Shown here: piece after piece, positions 33,419 to 45,600 of the stretch
Numbering within the stretch: position 1 is the first letter of the stretch
How the letters are laid out: the number at the start of each line of letters is the position of its first letter
Origin: Cinnamomum chago
Lineage: Eukaryota; Streptophyta; Magnoliopsida; Laurales; Lauraceae
Assembly (NCBI GenBank): GCA_038049695.1
Contig: CP142457.1
Location: 21,280,501-21,344,500, forward strand
Direction: 5' to 3'
DNA: 64,000 bases
Program-made: the position numbers and the translations under genes
The notes under the pieces: generated by a model
Databases searched by the model: none
What the model was told of the DNA's origin: nothing
The model's input: the letters and a program-made list of their open reading frames with translations, nothing else

Positions 33419-34685
33419 CTAATTAGAGGGTACAAAGTTAGCACCTTGATTTGTAGGTTTTGGGAGGATAGGTGCCTGGTTAACATTTTGCCTATTTCTC
33501 CAACTGAAATTGGGGTGGTTCCGCCAGTTGGGATTATACGTGTTACCTATTTGATTTGTGAACGGCCTCTGGTAAGTATTTGTAGCATTGGCCTGTTCAT
33601 GCAACACCTCTCTGAATGCGGGGATTGTTGGACAATCCTTAGAAGAATGGGTGTCGCATTCACAAATCCCGCACACCGGTGCTGGTTGTTTTCCTTTCCC
33701 TAATTCTATGGCCTCTGTCTTTCTTGTTAGGGAAGCGATTCTAGTATTAACATCATCTTCTTCATTTTTCAATAGGTACATTCCCCCTCCCTTAGGATTA
33801 TTCGATTGTTTTAAGTGCTCGATCCCATAAGATGTGTCCCAATTTTGAGCACTTTCTGCGAGAGAATCAACATATTCCCATGCCTCATTAGGATCTATGT
33901 TCAAGAAGTCCCCATTACATATCATCTCAACGAATTGACGCATTTCTGATGTTAATCCATCATAAAAGAGCCCAATTATGCGCCAAATTTCGAATCCATG
34001 ATGTGGGCAAGCTAGTAGAAGCTCATTGAACCGTTCCCAACACTTGAAGAATGATTCCTTTTCTTTTTGCTTGAAATTCATGAGGTGCTTTCTTAAAGTG
34101 TTGGTTTTGTGAGGTGGGAAGAATTTTTTCAAAAATTCGCGGACCATATCATTCCAAGTAATAATTGAGTTGGCCCTAAGGGAATGTAGCCATGCCTTGA
34201 CTTTTTCTTTCAAAGAGAAGAGGGAATAACCTAAATTTGATAACATCTTCCCTAACATTGTTCAAATGGAGAGTAGCGCACACTTCTTCAAATACTTTTA
34301 AGTGAAGGTACGCACTTTCTGAATCAAGGCCATGGAATTTAGGCAGTAATTGGATCACACCCGGCTTGATTTTAAAGTTTCCCACGGTGGCTTGGACAAC
34401 CATACATAAGGGTGCAATGGTCCTAGTAGGTTGTAGGTATTCACGTAAAGACCTTCCCCTTTGATTAACCACTCCATTTTCATTTTCATTTTCATTTCTA
34501 TCATTGTAATTGTTGTTATTATTATTATTATTATTCCCACTTTCCGCCATTAGACTAGATGGTTTAAATGAACCAGGTGAACCTAGATTTTCGTAGATCT
34601 CAATGAACCTCTTGATCGGATAGTCCTTTCGCTTTAATCGCTTAAATGAGTCACGATACCAAATTGGTGGTGGCTTTGTGCTCAT
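33419..34685 (-). pseudogene. Gag of the Athila/Tat-like element, frameshifted
   Basis: The minus-strand ATG at 34685 begins a gag with an asparagine run (ATT microsatellite on the plus strand, near 34516-34535). The retrotransposon gag core follows (LLPKFHGLDSESAYLHLKVFEE). A frame change near 34200-34215 moves it to the 34258-33419 frame, which continues with VKAWLHSLRANSIITWNDM, FFPPHKTNTLRKHL and a zinc knuckle CGICECDTHSSKDC (CX2CX4HX4C). A stop at 33419-33421 and an additional stop near 33272 separate gag from the protease region. Confidence 0.9.
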
Positions 34686-35267
34686 GTACTATGGGATCAA
34701 GAAAGGCGGGTGTCCAATTTTTATGATTACTCTTTTTTTTGTGTTTTTTTTTTTACCTAAAAAAATAAATAAACTAAGAACAACTTATAGAACTAAGTTC
34801 CCAAAAAGAATTCTGGACTTTCCAAATTTTTAGGCAATTTCCTTGCCAAAAAGTCGAAATTTGAGGGTTTCACCCCCAAATTTTTTCTGAAAATTCCAAA
34901 ATATTTTCTGGCAACTTAGGTGGCTCAGAAGTGATAGAGAAAAGATAAATTAATCCTAAAAGCACCAAAGAAAATAATAATAATAATCTACCTAAACTAC
35001 CTATCAAAAGGACAAGAAATCAAGGCAATTTTCAAGAAGAAAAAAAAAGAGATTTAAAAAAAAATCAGCAAGAATTATTTTTCAGATCTGAAATTAGCCA
35101 ACTTTAGTTAAAAATCAGAATTTCAATTCCTCCTTTTAATGTCTAAGGGCTGGTCTATGCATTCCATGCATGCTACCCCTAATCTAGAATGATGATCGGA
35201 ATTAAACCACACCCATAAAGCAATTAAAAGGGAGGTTTAGAAAATTACCTTCGCGTGGTTGTAAGCT
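34686..35267 (-). mobile_element. 5' leader of the Athila/Tat-like element
   Basis: Noncoding sequence between the primer-binding site and gag on the minus strand. No conserved feature is recognised. Confidence 0.7.
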
Positions 35268-35285
35268 CCCTCGGCAACGGAGCCA
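35268..35285 (-). other. Primer-binding site, tRNA-Asp type
   Basis: The minus strand reads TGGCTCCGTTGCCGAGGG. This resembles TGGCGCCGTTGCCGGGG, which I recall as complementary to the 3' end of plant tRNA-Asp and used by Athila-like elements, with two changes. It lies six bases after the LTR end. Confidence 0.75.
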
Positions 35286-35291
35286 AAAACT

Positions 35292-37029
35292 TGATCGTGC
35301 CCCAAGTGTAGGGTCGTCACGATTGTAGTAATAATCGGTGAAAAACCGGGTGGATCCACAAGGAGCCAATGATCGCGATATACCTGTCCTATTGAAAAAC
35401 TAGTGGTAGCCTATCAAAAAGAATTCTATAAAAATCACAAATCCTACTTTAATTAAAAATTAATTATAGATCTAAATAAAATTAATTATAACCCGATTTA
35501 AAGAAAAATCCTAAACTAGAGACCTAATCTAATAGATCTATGTTAAAAACTGCATTCACCATAAAATTAATCAGAAAACCAATTTGAGAGATTAAAAAAA
35601 TTCAGAAATAATTAAATTGAAATTCAAGATTGAATGAGAGTCTTGCAATCTAAGGGCCAGGGTTCAGTTGTTTTATAAATACTGAAAATATGGGCGATTT
35701 CATTAAGGACTCAAAATCTGAAAAATCAGATTTATTAATATTTGAGAAATTCCAGAAAGACTCTAGTCTCCTTCGATTATTTTTAGTATTTAGCGGCCTT
35801 TAAGCATGCAATATATCATTAAAAAATAAAGCATAAAAAAGACATAAATAAAGAAAATATATTAATAAATTGAAAATCAAAATTTGAATTAAAATTGTAC
35901 ACCCATAAAACCAATTAAAATAAATCAACTTACACCCTTTCTCCTTAGATTACAAGTAGCAAATCTACCCCTCCATTTCACACATCAATTTTTTTTCTTT
36001 GGCCTCGTATAATAGATGAGTGAGAGATGTAGATGATGGAGAGAGAGAATGAGAGATGGAAAGTAGTAAAAAGGGGAGAGAAAGAGATGGGACGTGAGTG
36101 AGAGAGAGAGAGATTGGATGCATGGGGGTATGAAGGTGAGAGAGATTTAAAAAAAACGTTAATGGGAGAGAAAGAAAGAGAGAATTTAGGAGGGGAGAGA
36201 GATTCACATGAGAGAGTGGAGATGGGAGAGAAATAAAAAAAAACGTGAGGGATAGAGATGGGAGAGAGAAAGAGAGAAAAAATAGAGATGGGGGAGTTAG
36301 AGATTGAGAGGGAGATAATAAAGAGAGAAAAATTAGGAGGGGAAGAGAGATAAAGAGAGAAAGAATAGGGGGAGAGTGATTTTCACGTGAGGGATTTTTG
36401 GGGCCTCCCTTTTGGGCGTCCAACTCTTTGGGTAATTCAAGGATTTGAATATTTTCAAATCTTAGAATTTCTTTGGTTAGAATCCTACTTGTAGATAATC
36501 TTTCCAAGAGTCCTGGTCTCTTTGAGATTTAAATTTGCACTAACTTGCTTTGCCATGATCTTCTAATTAAATTTGGATTCTTCTTATCATTGTAACTCTC
36601 CACACATGGGCCCACATTGGTTGGAGAAATCCTCAAATCTGTAATTCAAACTTGTTGCATAAACTGAATGAAGATGGGCCCCACAATGAGGTGGACCCCT
36701 TGAATTTGAGATGGCCACTTGGAATGAAACTCTGAATTTTTCTCTTCTCAATTGGGTTCTGATTTCTGAATTTTTACAAAATAATTAAAAATAATTCAGG
36801 AACAATAATTTTTATTAAAAGGATTGATGTTATGCATGGGGCCCAAAAATGCAGAATTTGATAATTTCACCAAGACATGCATTTTTATGAGAATTTTACT
36901 TAAATTCAACCAACAGAGTCTAATTGCATGATTTTGTGAAAATCTATGAATTCAATGCATTTTATTTTAATTAAGTCCACGAATTTATATGAATGAATTA
37001 ATTAAATATGTGATATTGTGGACTTATCA
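35292..37029 (-). mobile_element. 5' LTR (1.74 kb) of the Athila/Tat-like element
   Basis: On the minus strand it starts TGATAAGTCCAC at 37029 and ends ...GGCACGATCA at 35292, directly before the PBS spacer. Its first ~260 bp match 22342-22604. It includes a GA/CT-rich low-complexity block at 36010-36390. The shared open frame there (35965-36507) is a compositional artefact. Confidence 0.85.
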
Positions 37030-37570
37030 CTTTACAAATAGTCATACCCTGTTACAGCTAGTCATGGGCCCTAAAACTATCAACTAATCACTTCATCTGA
37101 TTTTACCCGGTTAGGTTCTTTCTAATGGTTTGAGGGTTATGAGGGTTTATCCTTGGTTAATCCTAGGGTCCATATTACCTAAATAAGTTGGCACAAATCG
37201 GAGAACATCTTGATGAAACCCAAGCCTTCCAAGACTTGGTTTTCTGAACTTGATGGTGATCTCCCTTGATGAATCTTCTAGAGGCAAGGTCTTAGACTTA
37301 AACATGGAATTAACAACTTAGGGAACTGCAGATTTGACTATGACAATAACACAGATCATTTGATTTATATTCATTTGACACTAACACTATTACACTTTCA
37401 CTTAAATGTCAATCATGCATGGTGGGAAAAGTTTTAAAAATTATCCTCATAGTGGACTATGATCTTGGTTATATTCGCTAGTCACCGACATGAGATTCGG
37501 ACTTATATGTTCTTTTGGGAATCTAGGTTTAAGGGCATAACAAATGTTTGTTTGCTTCCCGTCTCATGCT
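37030..37570. other. Unassigned stretch
   Basis: No gene or element is recognised between the gypsy LTR and the small MITE. Confidence 0.5.
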
Positions 37571-37579
37571 TTAGATATT

Positions 37580-37714
37580 GGGTATTCTATATGCACCCCC
37601 TTTATGTGCCGTGCACACCCACATCCCCTTTATATGAACAGTGAAAATCATTGGTTCATATAAAGGGGATATGGGTGTGCGCATCATTATGGGAGAGTGC
37701 ATATAGAATCACCC
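37580..37714. mobile_element. 135-bp fold-back MITE, Mutator-like
   Basis: The whole element is a hairpin. The left arm starts GGGTATTCTATATGCAC and the right arm ends GTGCATATAGAATCACCC. Pairing runs, with a few mismatches, to GTTCATATAAAGGGGAT around a loop of about 16 bases. Flanks are TTAGATATT (37571-37579) and TTAGAGATT (37715-37723), 8 of 9 bases identical, which fits a 9-bp target duplication. Confidence 0.85.
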
Positions 37715-37723
37715 TTAGAGATT

Positions 37724-38285
37724 TAGTGTTGTACTTTCTCTACCTATTTAATAAAATCTTAATTGCATTAATAAATAAAATGCTATGTGTGGATTGGCAT
37801 TTGAGCATCTCATATTGTTTTAGAATGTGTTGTGGATTTAAATACATTGTTTTATAAATGTGGAACGGTGCAATCATGGTGCAAGTTTATAAATGGTGGT
37901 AGCATTTTATATTTTCTTATTCAGAATGGGTTGTATGAATGAGTAATGGAATGAAGGGCTGATTTGTAAGGTTGAGTTATGGAGTCGGACAGGATAATTT
38001 CCTATAGTCAGTGGTGTTGGCTTGTTTTTGTTCATACGAGTTTTGCAAGTACGATTCTTCGCATTAAGGAAAATTGGACAATACTTGCCTCTTGTGTAAG
38101 TTGACATAAACCATATTGTTGATGTGGATTGATATTTCGAATGAGAACTTAACATAGGTTTTTATGAGGATGATTATAAATATGAGTGGTATTTTAGTCT
38201 ATATTTAAATAGACTAATAACTCTTCAGAAGAACTTCATCAATGCAAATACTGTTTAAATTCATGACCAAACGAACGCGTGCAGC
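37724..38285. other. Unassigned stretch upstream of POLH
   Basis: AT-rich noncoding sequence; nothing recognised. Confidence 0.5.
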
Positions 38286-38560
38286 TACGGCTGAAATTTA
38301 TCAATACATATTCATTGACATTGACAAATTTTATGTAGATATTGATGATTTTTTGTCAATGTCAACGAATATCGTGTTTTTAGTGTGAACTAAAAAATGG
38401 CTATAAGTAAATATTCTTTAATATTGAAAAATGTTATGTTGATATTAAATGGTGGAGACTGTCTTATATTAATCCATATTAGTTGATACTGACAAATTTT
38501 ATATTAATGTTAATAGATTTTTTTGTTGACATTAAGAAAAACACTATCTTACTCTGCGAA
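38286..38560. repeat. Diverged direct repeat, about 160-bp spacing
   Basis: GACAAATTTTATGTAGATATTGATG near 38328 and GACAAATTTTATATTAATGTTAATAG near 38489 each lead into TTTTTTGT and GACATT-AAC/AAG words. Two diverged units of an AT-rich repeat. Confidence 0.55.
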
Positions 38561-38569
38561 CTAAGGAAA

Positions 38570-38880
38570 ATAGATGACAAGATAGATATGAAAATAAGTA
38601 AGGCCAAGAACAAGAAAATGTAGGGGATTCATGAGATGAAAAAATGGAGAAGATGAGAAGATATGAGGAGATGGGAAGAGATGTGGATTCCATTGATGAA
38701 AAGAAGGATATGAATGAGATGATGAAAAAAGATAAGAAAATTGGAAAATATGGGTTGAGTGATGAAAAGATGGAAATGAATGAAGATGAGAATAAATGAG
38801 AAGATGGTCTAGGGTTGAAGATGATTAGAGGTCTTTTTCAGTGAATGCATTTGAAAACTCAAGAGTTTTGATGGCAAGAT
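38570..38880 (+). repeat. Purine-rich imperfect repeat (GATGAGAAGATG-like)
   Basis: A run of GAAGATGAGAAGATATG, GAGGAGATGGGAAGAG and GATGAAAAGATGG words with a strong purine bias on the plus strand. No protein is indicated. Confidence 0.6.
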
Positions 38881-39379
38881 GAAGAAGGATGAGCTCCAGC
38901 ACATTTTCTTTTTCTTCTCCTCTTGTCCATCTTCTTCTCTCTTCTATTATTTGGGTAGGGTCCTCAATTGAACTCATAAATTAGTGGAAATTCTCAGTAA
39001 ATCCACCCTTTTTTTTATTGAACTAATAAACCCTATGATATTGAAGTTGATTATTATAAATCTTCATAAATTTTGAGTAATTTATGAAAAAGTCTCAACC
39101 AATAAACCTAATTCTATATACTTTTGTGAGCTACCGATTCACTATACAAACCATTTTATATTCTTCTACAAATGGCAATAACAAGACACTTGGTTTAACA
39201 TCTTAATTTTTCATTAAATTTTAGAAATTCATCAAAATATCCAAAAGCTCTAAATAAATATAAATCCGTTAGATGTACTCATTTACTTACGTCAAAAATA
39301 ATGATTTTTATAAACATCATAATATATTTCACATGTTTAACATTTGAATTTATAGCATTTACATGCACATCTCATTTTA

Positions 39380-39595
39380 CCTTCAAAATGTAGCAAACGC
39401 CGCTAAACCCTAGTAAGCCCGAGAAAATATGAAAGAAAGCCCATTTTCCAAACCCGTCTTTAGTACAGTTTAACCCCACCCGTTGACACCAGCGTCCTTC
39501 GCACCTGCCCTCTCCTGTTTATGTTCTCTCAGTACTTTTGTTTTTGGAGGGAAGAAGGAAGTGGTGGGGAAAAGAAAGAGAAAGTTAAGGAGAAT
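39380..39595 (+). promoter_or_regulatory. POLH promoter and 5' UTR region
   Basis: A telo-box-like AAACCCTA is present at 39405-39412, about 185 bp before the start codon. This motif is common in promoters of plant ribosomal-protein and DNA-replication genes. The sequence is followed by CT-rich leader-like sequence (CTCTCCTGTTTATGTTCTCTC). No clear TATA box is seen. The transcription start is not resolved. Confidence 0.5.
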
Positions 39596-39671
39596 ATGCC
39601 AATCGCTCGACCAGAGCCTCAAGATGCTCGAGTTATTGCTCACATCGACATGGATTGCTTCTACGTCCAAG
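39596..39671 (+). CDS. POLH: POLH exon 1
   Basis: Starts at ATG 39596 (MPIARPEPQDARVIAHIDMD) and includes the first metal-binding aspartate. It ends CAA-G before donor GTGGTATC; the split codon is completed by TG in exon 2 to give V26. No in-frame ATG with family similarity lies upstream. Confidence 0.95.
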
Positions 39672-42600
39672 GTGGTATCATTGTATCTTTTCTGATATTT
39701 TCTATCTGAGTCTTCTTTTCTTGGATTTCATTTTAGTTTTCATGATCATGGTCCTAAAAATCAATGATACAACTTGATTGGTCACCCATAAACCTCATGA
39801 AGAAATTCTATTTGCAATTTACTTTGCTTACCAACAAATTTTTTGGGATTTTTTTTTCTATGGGGTTTCTTTCGCAATTTGCCAGACCTGGGGGGTTGCG
39901 ATTTAAGGCTGAATGCTTATTTGTATGTAGACTGAATCTTTTTGACATGGGTATGAGTTAATTTGACTGATTGTTACATGAAATGCCCTCCCTATGTAAA
40001 GGGGGATAAATGATGTCTCCATGAGGAAGATCTCTAATGGTGGGACCACCTTTTCTCCATCTTGAGCATTCACATCACATGCCTTCCAATGTACATGCAT
40101 TGGCCCAAATTTCACTTTGGATAAGAGTAGTATACATGGTGTATCCAGGATTTTCATTTAAAGGGGTGGACCCAAACAGTTATTTGGATTTTGTGGGCAA
40201 ACTTAGGATTTTCAATCATGTGAGTTTTGGAGGCGGACCCAGAACTTTAATGTGGGTTTTTGGAGGCAGACTTGAGATTTTAATGTGAGTTTTGGAGGGG
40301 GACAGAAGTCCCATGGGGCGGCCGCCCCCACAAGCATATATGTGGGTAAACCCATGTATGCAGCGTAGGTTTGGTCAATGCATGATGTTAGTTATTGAAA
40401 TAAATCCTTTTGAGCATGTTTGTCTAATTCTGGAATTTTTTATTACCTGGATTTTTCATTTATGCAGTATGGTTCAGAAAAGTGGTTTCTAGTCTAAAAC
40501 CTCCGTAGGAAATGGTTTTCCATGGGCTCAAGGAAAAATAGTTTTATTTTTTCCTCTTCCTGCATGGAATAGAGCATTGAAAACCACATAAAAGTGGCGA
40601 GAGAGGAAAACCTGAGCCTTCTCCATGCGACTAAGGAATGCTTGGTTTACACAAACATGGCCCTTATTCTTTTACACGCTCATCAATCCAACATTTTATG
40701 TTTGCTCCGAAATCCGAATTGAGTGAACGTGGGGTGGGATATTCAGAAGATGATGTGATATGAAGTTTATGAACAGTGTACTAACTACTAACTATTAGTT
40801 TTTATGGGAGATGTGATCTCCAAAGTACTAACTACTAAGGACAAAACTTGACAGAATCTGGGCTAAATCAGCAAGATCTGGCCTTTTCTTGACTATGCTA
40901 GGAAAATTCCTAGTTACATCATATTTAGAAATGTGAAAGGTTGACTCATTTAAGTTGATAGAATTGTAGGCTTTGTACTATTTTTAGTTATGCTTATGAA
41001 CATCCTTCATAATATACCAATACACTTGGTAAGCACTGTTGCATCTTGTTATCCATTTGGGAATAATGAGTGACTTTTTGTTATTTTTTAATACCTCAAG
41101 ATTGACAGGTCTACTTTACTAGAACTAGTATTTATCAACAATGTTCATGAGATTGTATGCTGAATTACTTCTACAAATGCATGAACCTTCAAATGTGTGA
41201 AAATCTTGTATGCATACATGCATGCACGTGTCAAGGTGGCATATAGTAGCATGATCCAGTGCATCCTTAACTTGGGCCCCACCATGCAGATACTTTCTCT
41301 CCAAAGTTAGGCTGCATTTGTTACTCAGAGTTGTTCCACTGGGTACAAAACAGATGGATCATGGAAGTCAGTGGTCCACACTCCACAGCCAATGTACATG
41401 TGGGGCCTTGCCTGCTTGATGGAAGCAATAGCTAATCTTTGGATGTGTGATGTAAATGGCAGGTTGAACTAATGCATGGTCTGTGCATTCGTGCATGCCA
41501 TACTTGCATGCTAGGGTCTATAGAAATGGGCTTTGAAAGGTTGTTGTGTGATAGTAACCTGCCAGATTCTTGGCCTAAAACTTTTGCTATGTTGTTGCAG
41601 TGGAACAAAGGAAACGACCAGAATTAAGGGGTCTACCCTCTGCTGTTGTACAGTATAATTCCTGGAAGGGTGGTGGCTTAATTGCTGTCAGCTATGAAGC
41701 TCGCAACTGTGGTGTGAAGCGGTTGGTAGAATATTCCATGCACTCTTTCATGAGGAATTATAGTGTCCTGATGCATAAGATCGATTATTGTGTCATGATG
41801 CACCATACCAGCACGTGGCCTATTTTCTGTGATATGGATGGTTAATATGATGGGTTTTTCTCTTGGATAAGTGATCCCCAAAAATTTTCTGGTTGGAGGT
41901 TTTTAGCGATCCAACCTTAACCTGAAGCCACTTTAGGGAAAGAGAGAGGGAAAAAAGGAAGAATTGTCCTGAAAAGGACAGAGATCAGATGCTTGGACTT
42001 ATAAGCTAGTGTAGTTTTTGGGAACACCCTATCTAAGGTTGGGCCCATCCACCAAGCCATGGGTCCCGTGTGCGCATAATGGGCACATGAGAACATTGTG
42101 TACTTATGCAGCAAGGTTACATAATTCCTTTTTGTTCTTATTAAGTTTGGAGAACCGAATTGCTCACATGTCGGTTTCAGTTCAATGCGAGGAGATGATG
42201 CCAAAAAAGTCTGTCCAAATATCCAGTTGATTCAAGTTCCGGTTGCCCGTGGTAAAGCTGACTTAAATTTATACCGTAACGCTGGTTCTGAGGTATGCTG
42301 GGGACAAAAGAAACGCTTAGTGACTTTCTTATCTGTGTTCCGTGTTTTTTTCCCACTCAGAATGCAGAGAAAAACTATTCATTCAATTTTATGGCTGAGT
42401 TTGTGCTGGAACTTCATCAAACTTGCAGGTAGTCTCCATCCTTTCGAGGAAGGGGCGGTGTGAGCGGGCATCTATTGATGAAGTTTACTTGGATCTTACT
42501 GATGCAGCTGAATCAATGCTATCTGAAAATCCTCCAGAGATCTTGGAAGCACTAGATGAAGAGGTCCTCAAATCACATATACTGGGCCTTGCCGAGGTTA

Positions 42601-45600
42601 CAAATTATACTTCCTTTTTCAGTCTATATATGTGGAAGCTGTTAATTGTCATCTTCAAGGGAGAGGACACTTGTTATCACTTGCCTAGCCTATGGTTCTG
42701 AGTTATCCTTAAAAAATGAAAGAAAAAAAAAAAACACCTAGCATGCATTTATAATTTAGGTGTTTTCCTTTAAAACAATTACTGAAACTTGGGGTAACCG
42801 AAATAATACTTCATGGCTCATGCTGGAACACTCAATCATGTAACATAGTTTCAATATAAGAATTTACAGTTTTGAGGAAGTATATGTTATGACTTATGAG
42901 TTAGGGACTTATTTGTAATTCAGTAAATTTTAGGGACCTTTATGTTATTGTTAGAATTTACAAGGGTATTTTGTAGTTTCAAAAGTATGAGAAAATTATA
43001 TATAGAAGAAACCCCCTGGGTATGGTCATTCCTTTCTTTCCTCCAATTCCTTTTTCTCTCTTTATTTTCTCCTTGCTTCTATTCTTGGGTTTTCGTATAT
43101 ACTTGTATAAGACCCTAGATTCCACTCAAGTGTCAGTCTTGACTAAAAGCTTAGGGAGACCCTCACCTGTCTCCAAGTAGGCCCATAGACCTATGGCTCG
43201 GCAACCCGCGGCCTCACCCACTAGCACCCTGGCCATGCCAATTAACGTGCCCACTTCCCGTTGCTTGCCGCCAGCCCAAGGGCAAGGTGCTTCATCCATC
43301 CCCCATACCCAAGCCCCAACTGTAGGCGATAGGGTTTCTAAAACAGCCGCGCCCAACTCAGCGTGAAATTGTCCGCTTTGGCCCACGTGCGCGAGCGAGG
43401 ACTTCTTAGGAGGTCACCCATCCTAGTATTGCTCTCGCCCGAACATGCTTAACTCCAGAGTTCTTACAGTTTCTGGGGCCTCACGATTTTAAAACGCGTT
43501 ATGTTGAGTTAAGACAGAGTTTCACTTATAAGCTCAGGGTCAGGAATTGGACATTTCCAATGTGGGAATGGTGGAGTCCCGAATATCCCGCGTGTTCTTT
43601 GGTGGGGGATCGGCACATCGGCTTTTAACCGTATTTGCCACCTCGGCCCAGTCCCGCCAGATGTCACATTCTCCCCCATCGAAAATAGAGCCATCCTCGG
43701 CTATGATACCAACTGTCACAGCTCCGCCCAACTCAGTATGAAATTGTTTGCTTTGACTCACGTGTGCGCGAGAGGACTTCCTAGGAGGTCACCCATCCCA
43801 CTACCGCTCCTGTCCGATCACGCTTAACTCCAGAGTTCTTACGGTTTCCAGGGCCGCATGATTTTAAAACACGTCATGTTGAGTTAAGACGGAGTTTGAT
43901 TTATAAGCCCAGGGTCAAGACTTGCACATATCCGGTGTGGGAATGGTGGAGTCCTTGATATCTCGGGTGTTCTTTGGCTGGTGATGGGCACACCGGATTT
44001 TAACCGGATCTGCCACCTCGGCCCAGGCCCGCCGGATCTCACAGTTTCACAACCTCACCTAGACTATAAATCTTAGAGTTTTAACTTGGCATCATAGTCT
44101 CACTACCAATAGAAAACTTCTAGACGAATGCAATAATCATTCAGATCTAACTAAATAAGTTGTTCTTGAAGAATCCAAGTGGAGTCAAACCAAGGCATTG
44201 TTCAATTGCATTCGTCAAACACAAAACAGGTTCAATTCTCGTTTAATCTTTTACAGTTTACTTCTTCATGAATTGTTAATGAATTCTTCTTAATCAAGGA
44301 GAGAAGGATAGGCATTATCCGGGAATTGGATTTCTTTGATGCTTTTTGAGTAAAACCTAGAAGGTTGGTGTTCGACTGGGTCCACTGTTCTTCTGCTGGG
44401 TTCAGCAGGGTTGTGATTCAATATTTTCTTCCCCTTTCTGCATCAATCTCAGTACAATCTTCTAATTCAGAAGTAAAGCTACATCTTAACTATCATCTGA
44501 AGCCTTTTTAGGTGATTGGGATTATGAATTAAAAAATTGGCCGGGTCTGAGTTGACTGAAACTTGGCCCTAAACGGGTCAGATCCTATGGGACTTGGACT
44601 CGAATCATGGGACTTGGCCGACTTTGCACAGTAACCGGAGTTGGCCGAGTCCGCACAGTGACTAGACTCGGCCAACTATATTATGATTTAGTCAAAAAAT
44701 TTTAGAACTCTTTTAAGGGTAGTTTCTCTGTGGAAGCTTTTAGCAATGACCGATCCTTTCCTAAGCATGGAACAACATAAACTAAATAGAACCTCCAGCC
44801 CTTTTTACAATTTTAACAAAATCTTTTGTTTTACTCAAACCTCCAGCCCTTTGTACTCATACGAAACTGCAAAGTATGTGCTTTTATCAATTATAATTGG
44901 ACTATGGCTACCAGCAGATTATCTCTTTTTTTTCTTCCTTTCGCCTGTTTTCAAAATTTTCTTTCTTTTTCCTGGATTTTCCAGAATTTAAGGGTTTTCT
45001 AGGAAAATGCCATAGTTTAAAATTTTGAACATCTACTTGGTATTAAGCACATCAGTTTGTAGGGGACTTCTTACAGAACAGAGAGAGCAGCTTTTTCAAG
45101 TTCCTCAGCAGTTTTAACCCTTTTAGGGCCTGATGTCAGCACCCTAATGTTGATAAGAGCACCTTACTAGGGTATTGAGTGGTTACCAGTTTGTGAGGAT
45201 TTTATGAAGTGGTTCCTGAAACAGTTAATCAGTCTGTAATGTGGTGTTGAAAGTTGAAACAGCCTTCAATACAAGGAAAGAGGTTTTATTGGAGATTTTT
45301 AAGTGTTTATAAGGTTCTAGGGCTGTCGTGGATCGTACTTTGTGACCCCATCCTTCAAGTTTCTCATCAATTCAAAGTTCTGCTTCAGATTCATCCTTTA
45401 CTTTTCTACGTAGTTTCTTCTCTCTTTGCTGTTGAGTTTGGCTTTTGGAATTTGGGAATTGCCAGATAATCTGGACTTTAACTCAGGCCACATTACTATC
45501 TTAACATAGACAGGCTATTGGTTATGTTGAACTCTTGTTTTCTTAGAATAAATCTCATTTACCTCAATCACACATTAAATTTTCTTTTGTACGATGTCAT

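Larger units (their letters stand above)
43339..44043 (-). mobile_element. Complete Cassandra TRIM retrotransposon with 5S rRNA-derived LTRs
   Basis: Two 330-bp LTRs (43339-43668 and 43714-44043) flank an interior of only 45 bp. On the minus strand the interior holds a primer-binding site TGGTATCATAGCCGAGG and a purine tract GATGGGGGAGAA. Each LTR contains a stretch matching the 5S rRNA gene. Exact 5-bp copies of GTTTC (43334-43338 and 44044-44048) flank it. The LTRs differ at many positions, so the insertion is old. It has no coding capacity and would need enzymes in trans. Confidence 0.95.
42885..44090 (+). mobile_element. Possible degenerate LTR hosting the Cassandra element (intron 4)
   Basis: It starts TGTTATGACTTATGAG, like copia LTRs. 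After the Cassandra insertion it ends before TTGGCATCATAG (about 44076), which resembles a decayed Met-type primer-binding site. Excluding Cassandra, it would be about 490 bp. No second LTR was found. Confidence 0.4.

Noticed and set aside
35965-36507. 180-codon serine/leucine-rich frame on the minus strand
   Set aside because: It is the translation of a GA/CT-rich low-complexity block inside the Athila-like LTR; no domain and no coding signature.
43393-43843. Possible 5S rRNA genes
   Set aside because: Both 5S-like segments sit at the same place in two LTRs of a Cassandra element with PBS, purine tract and target duplications.
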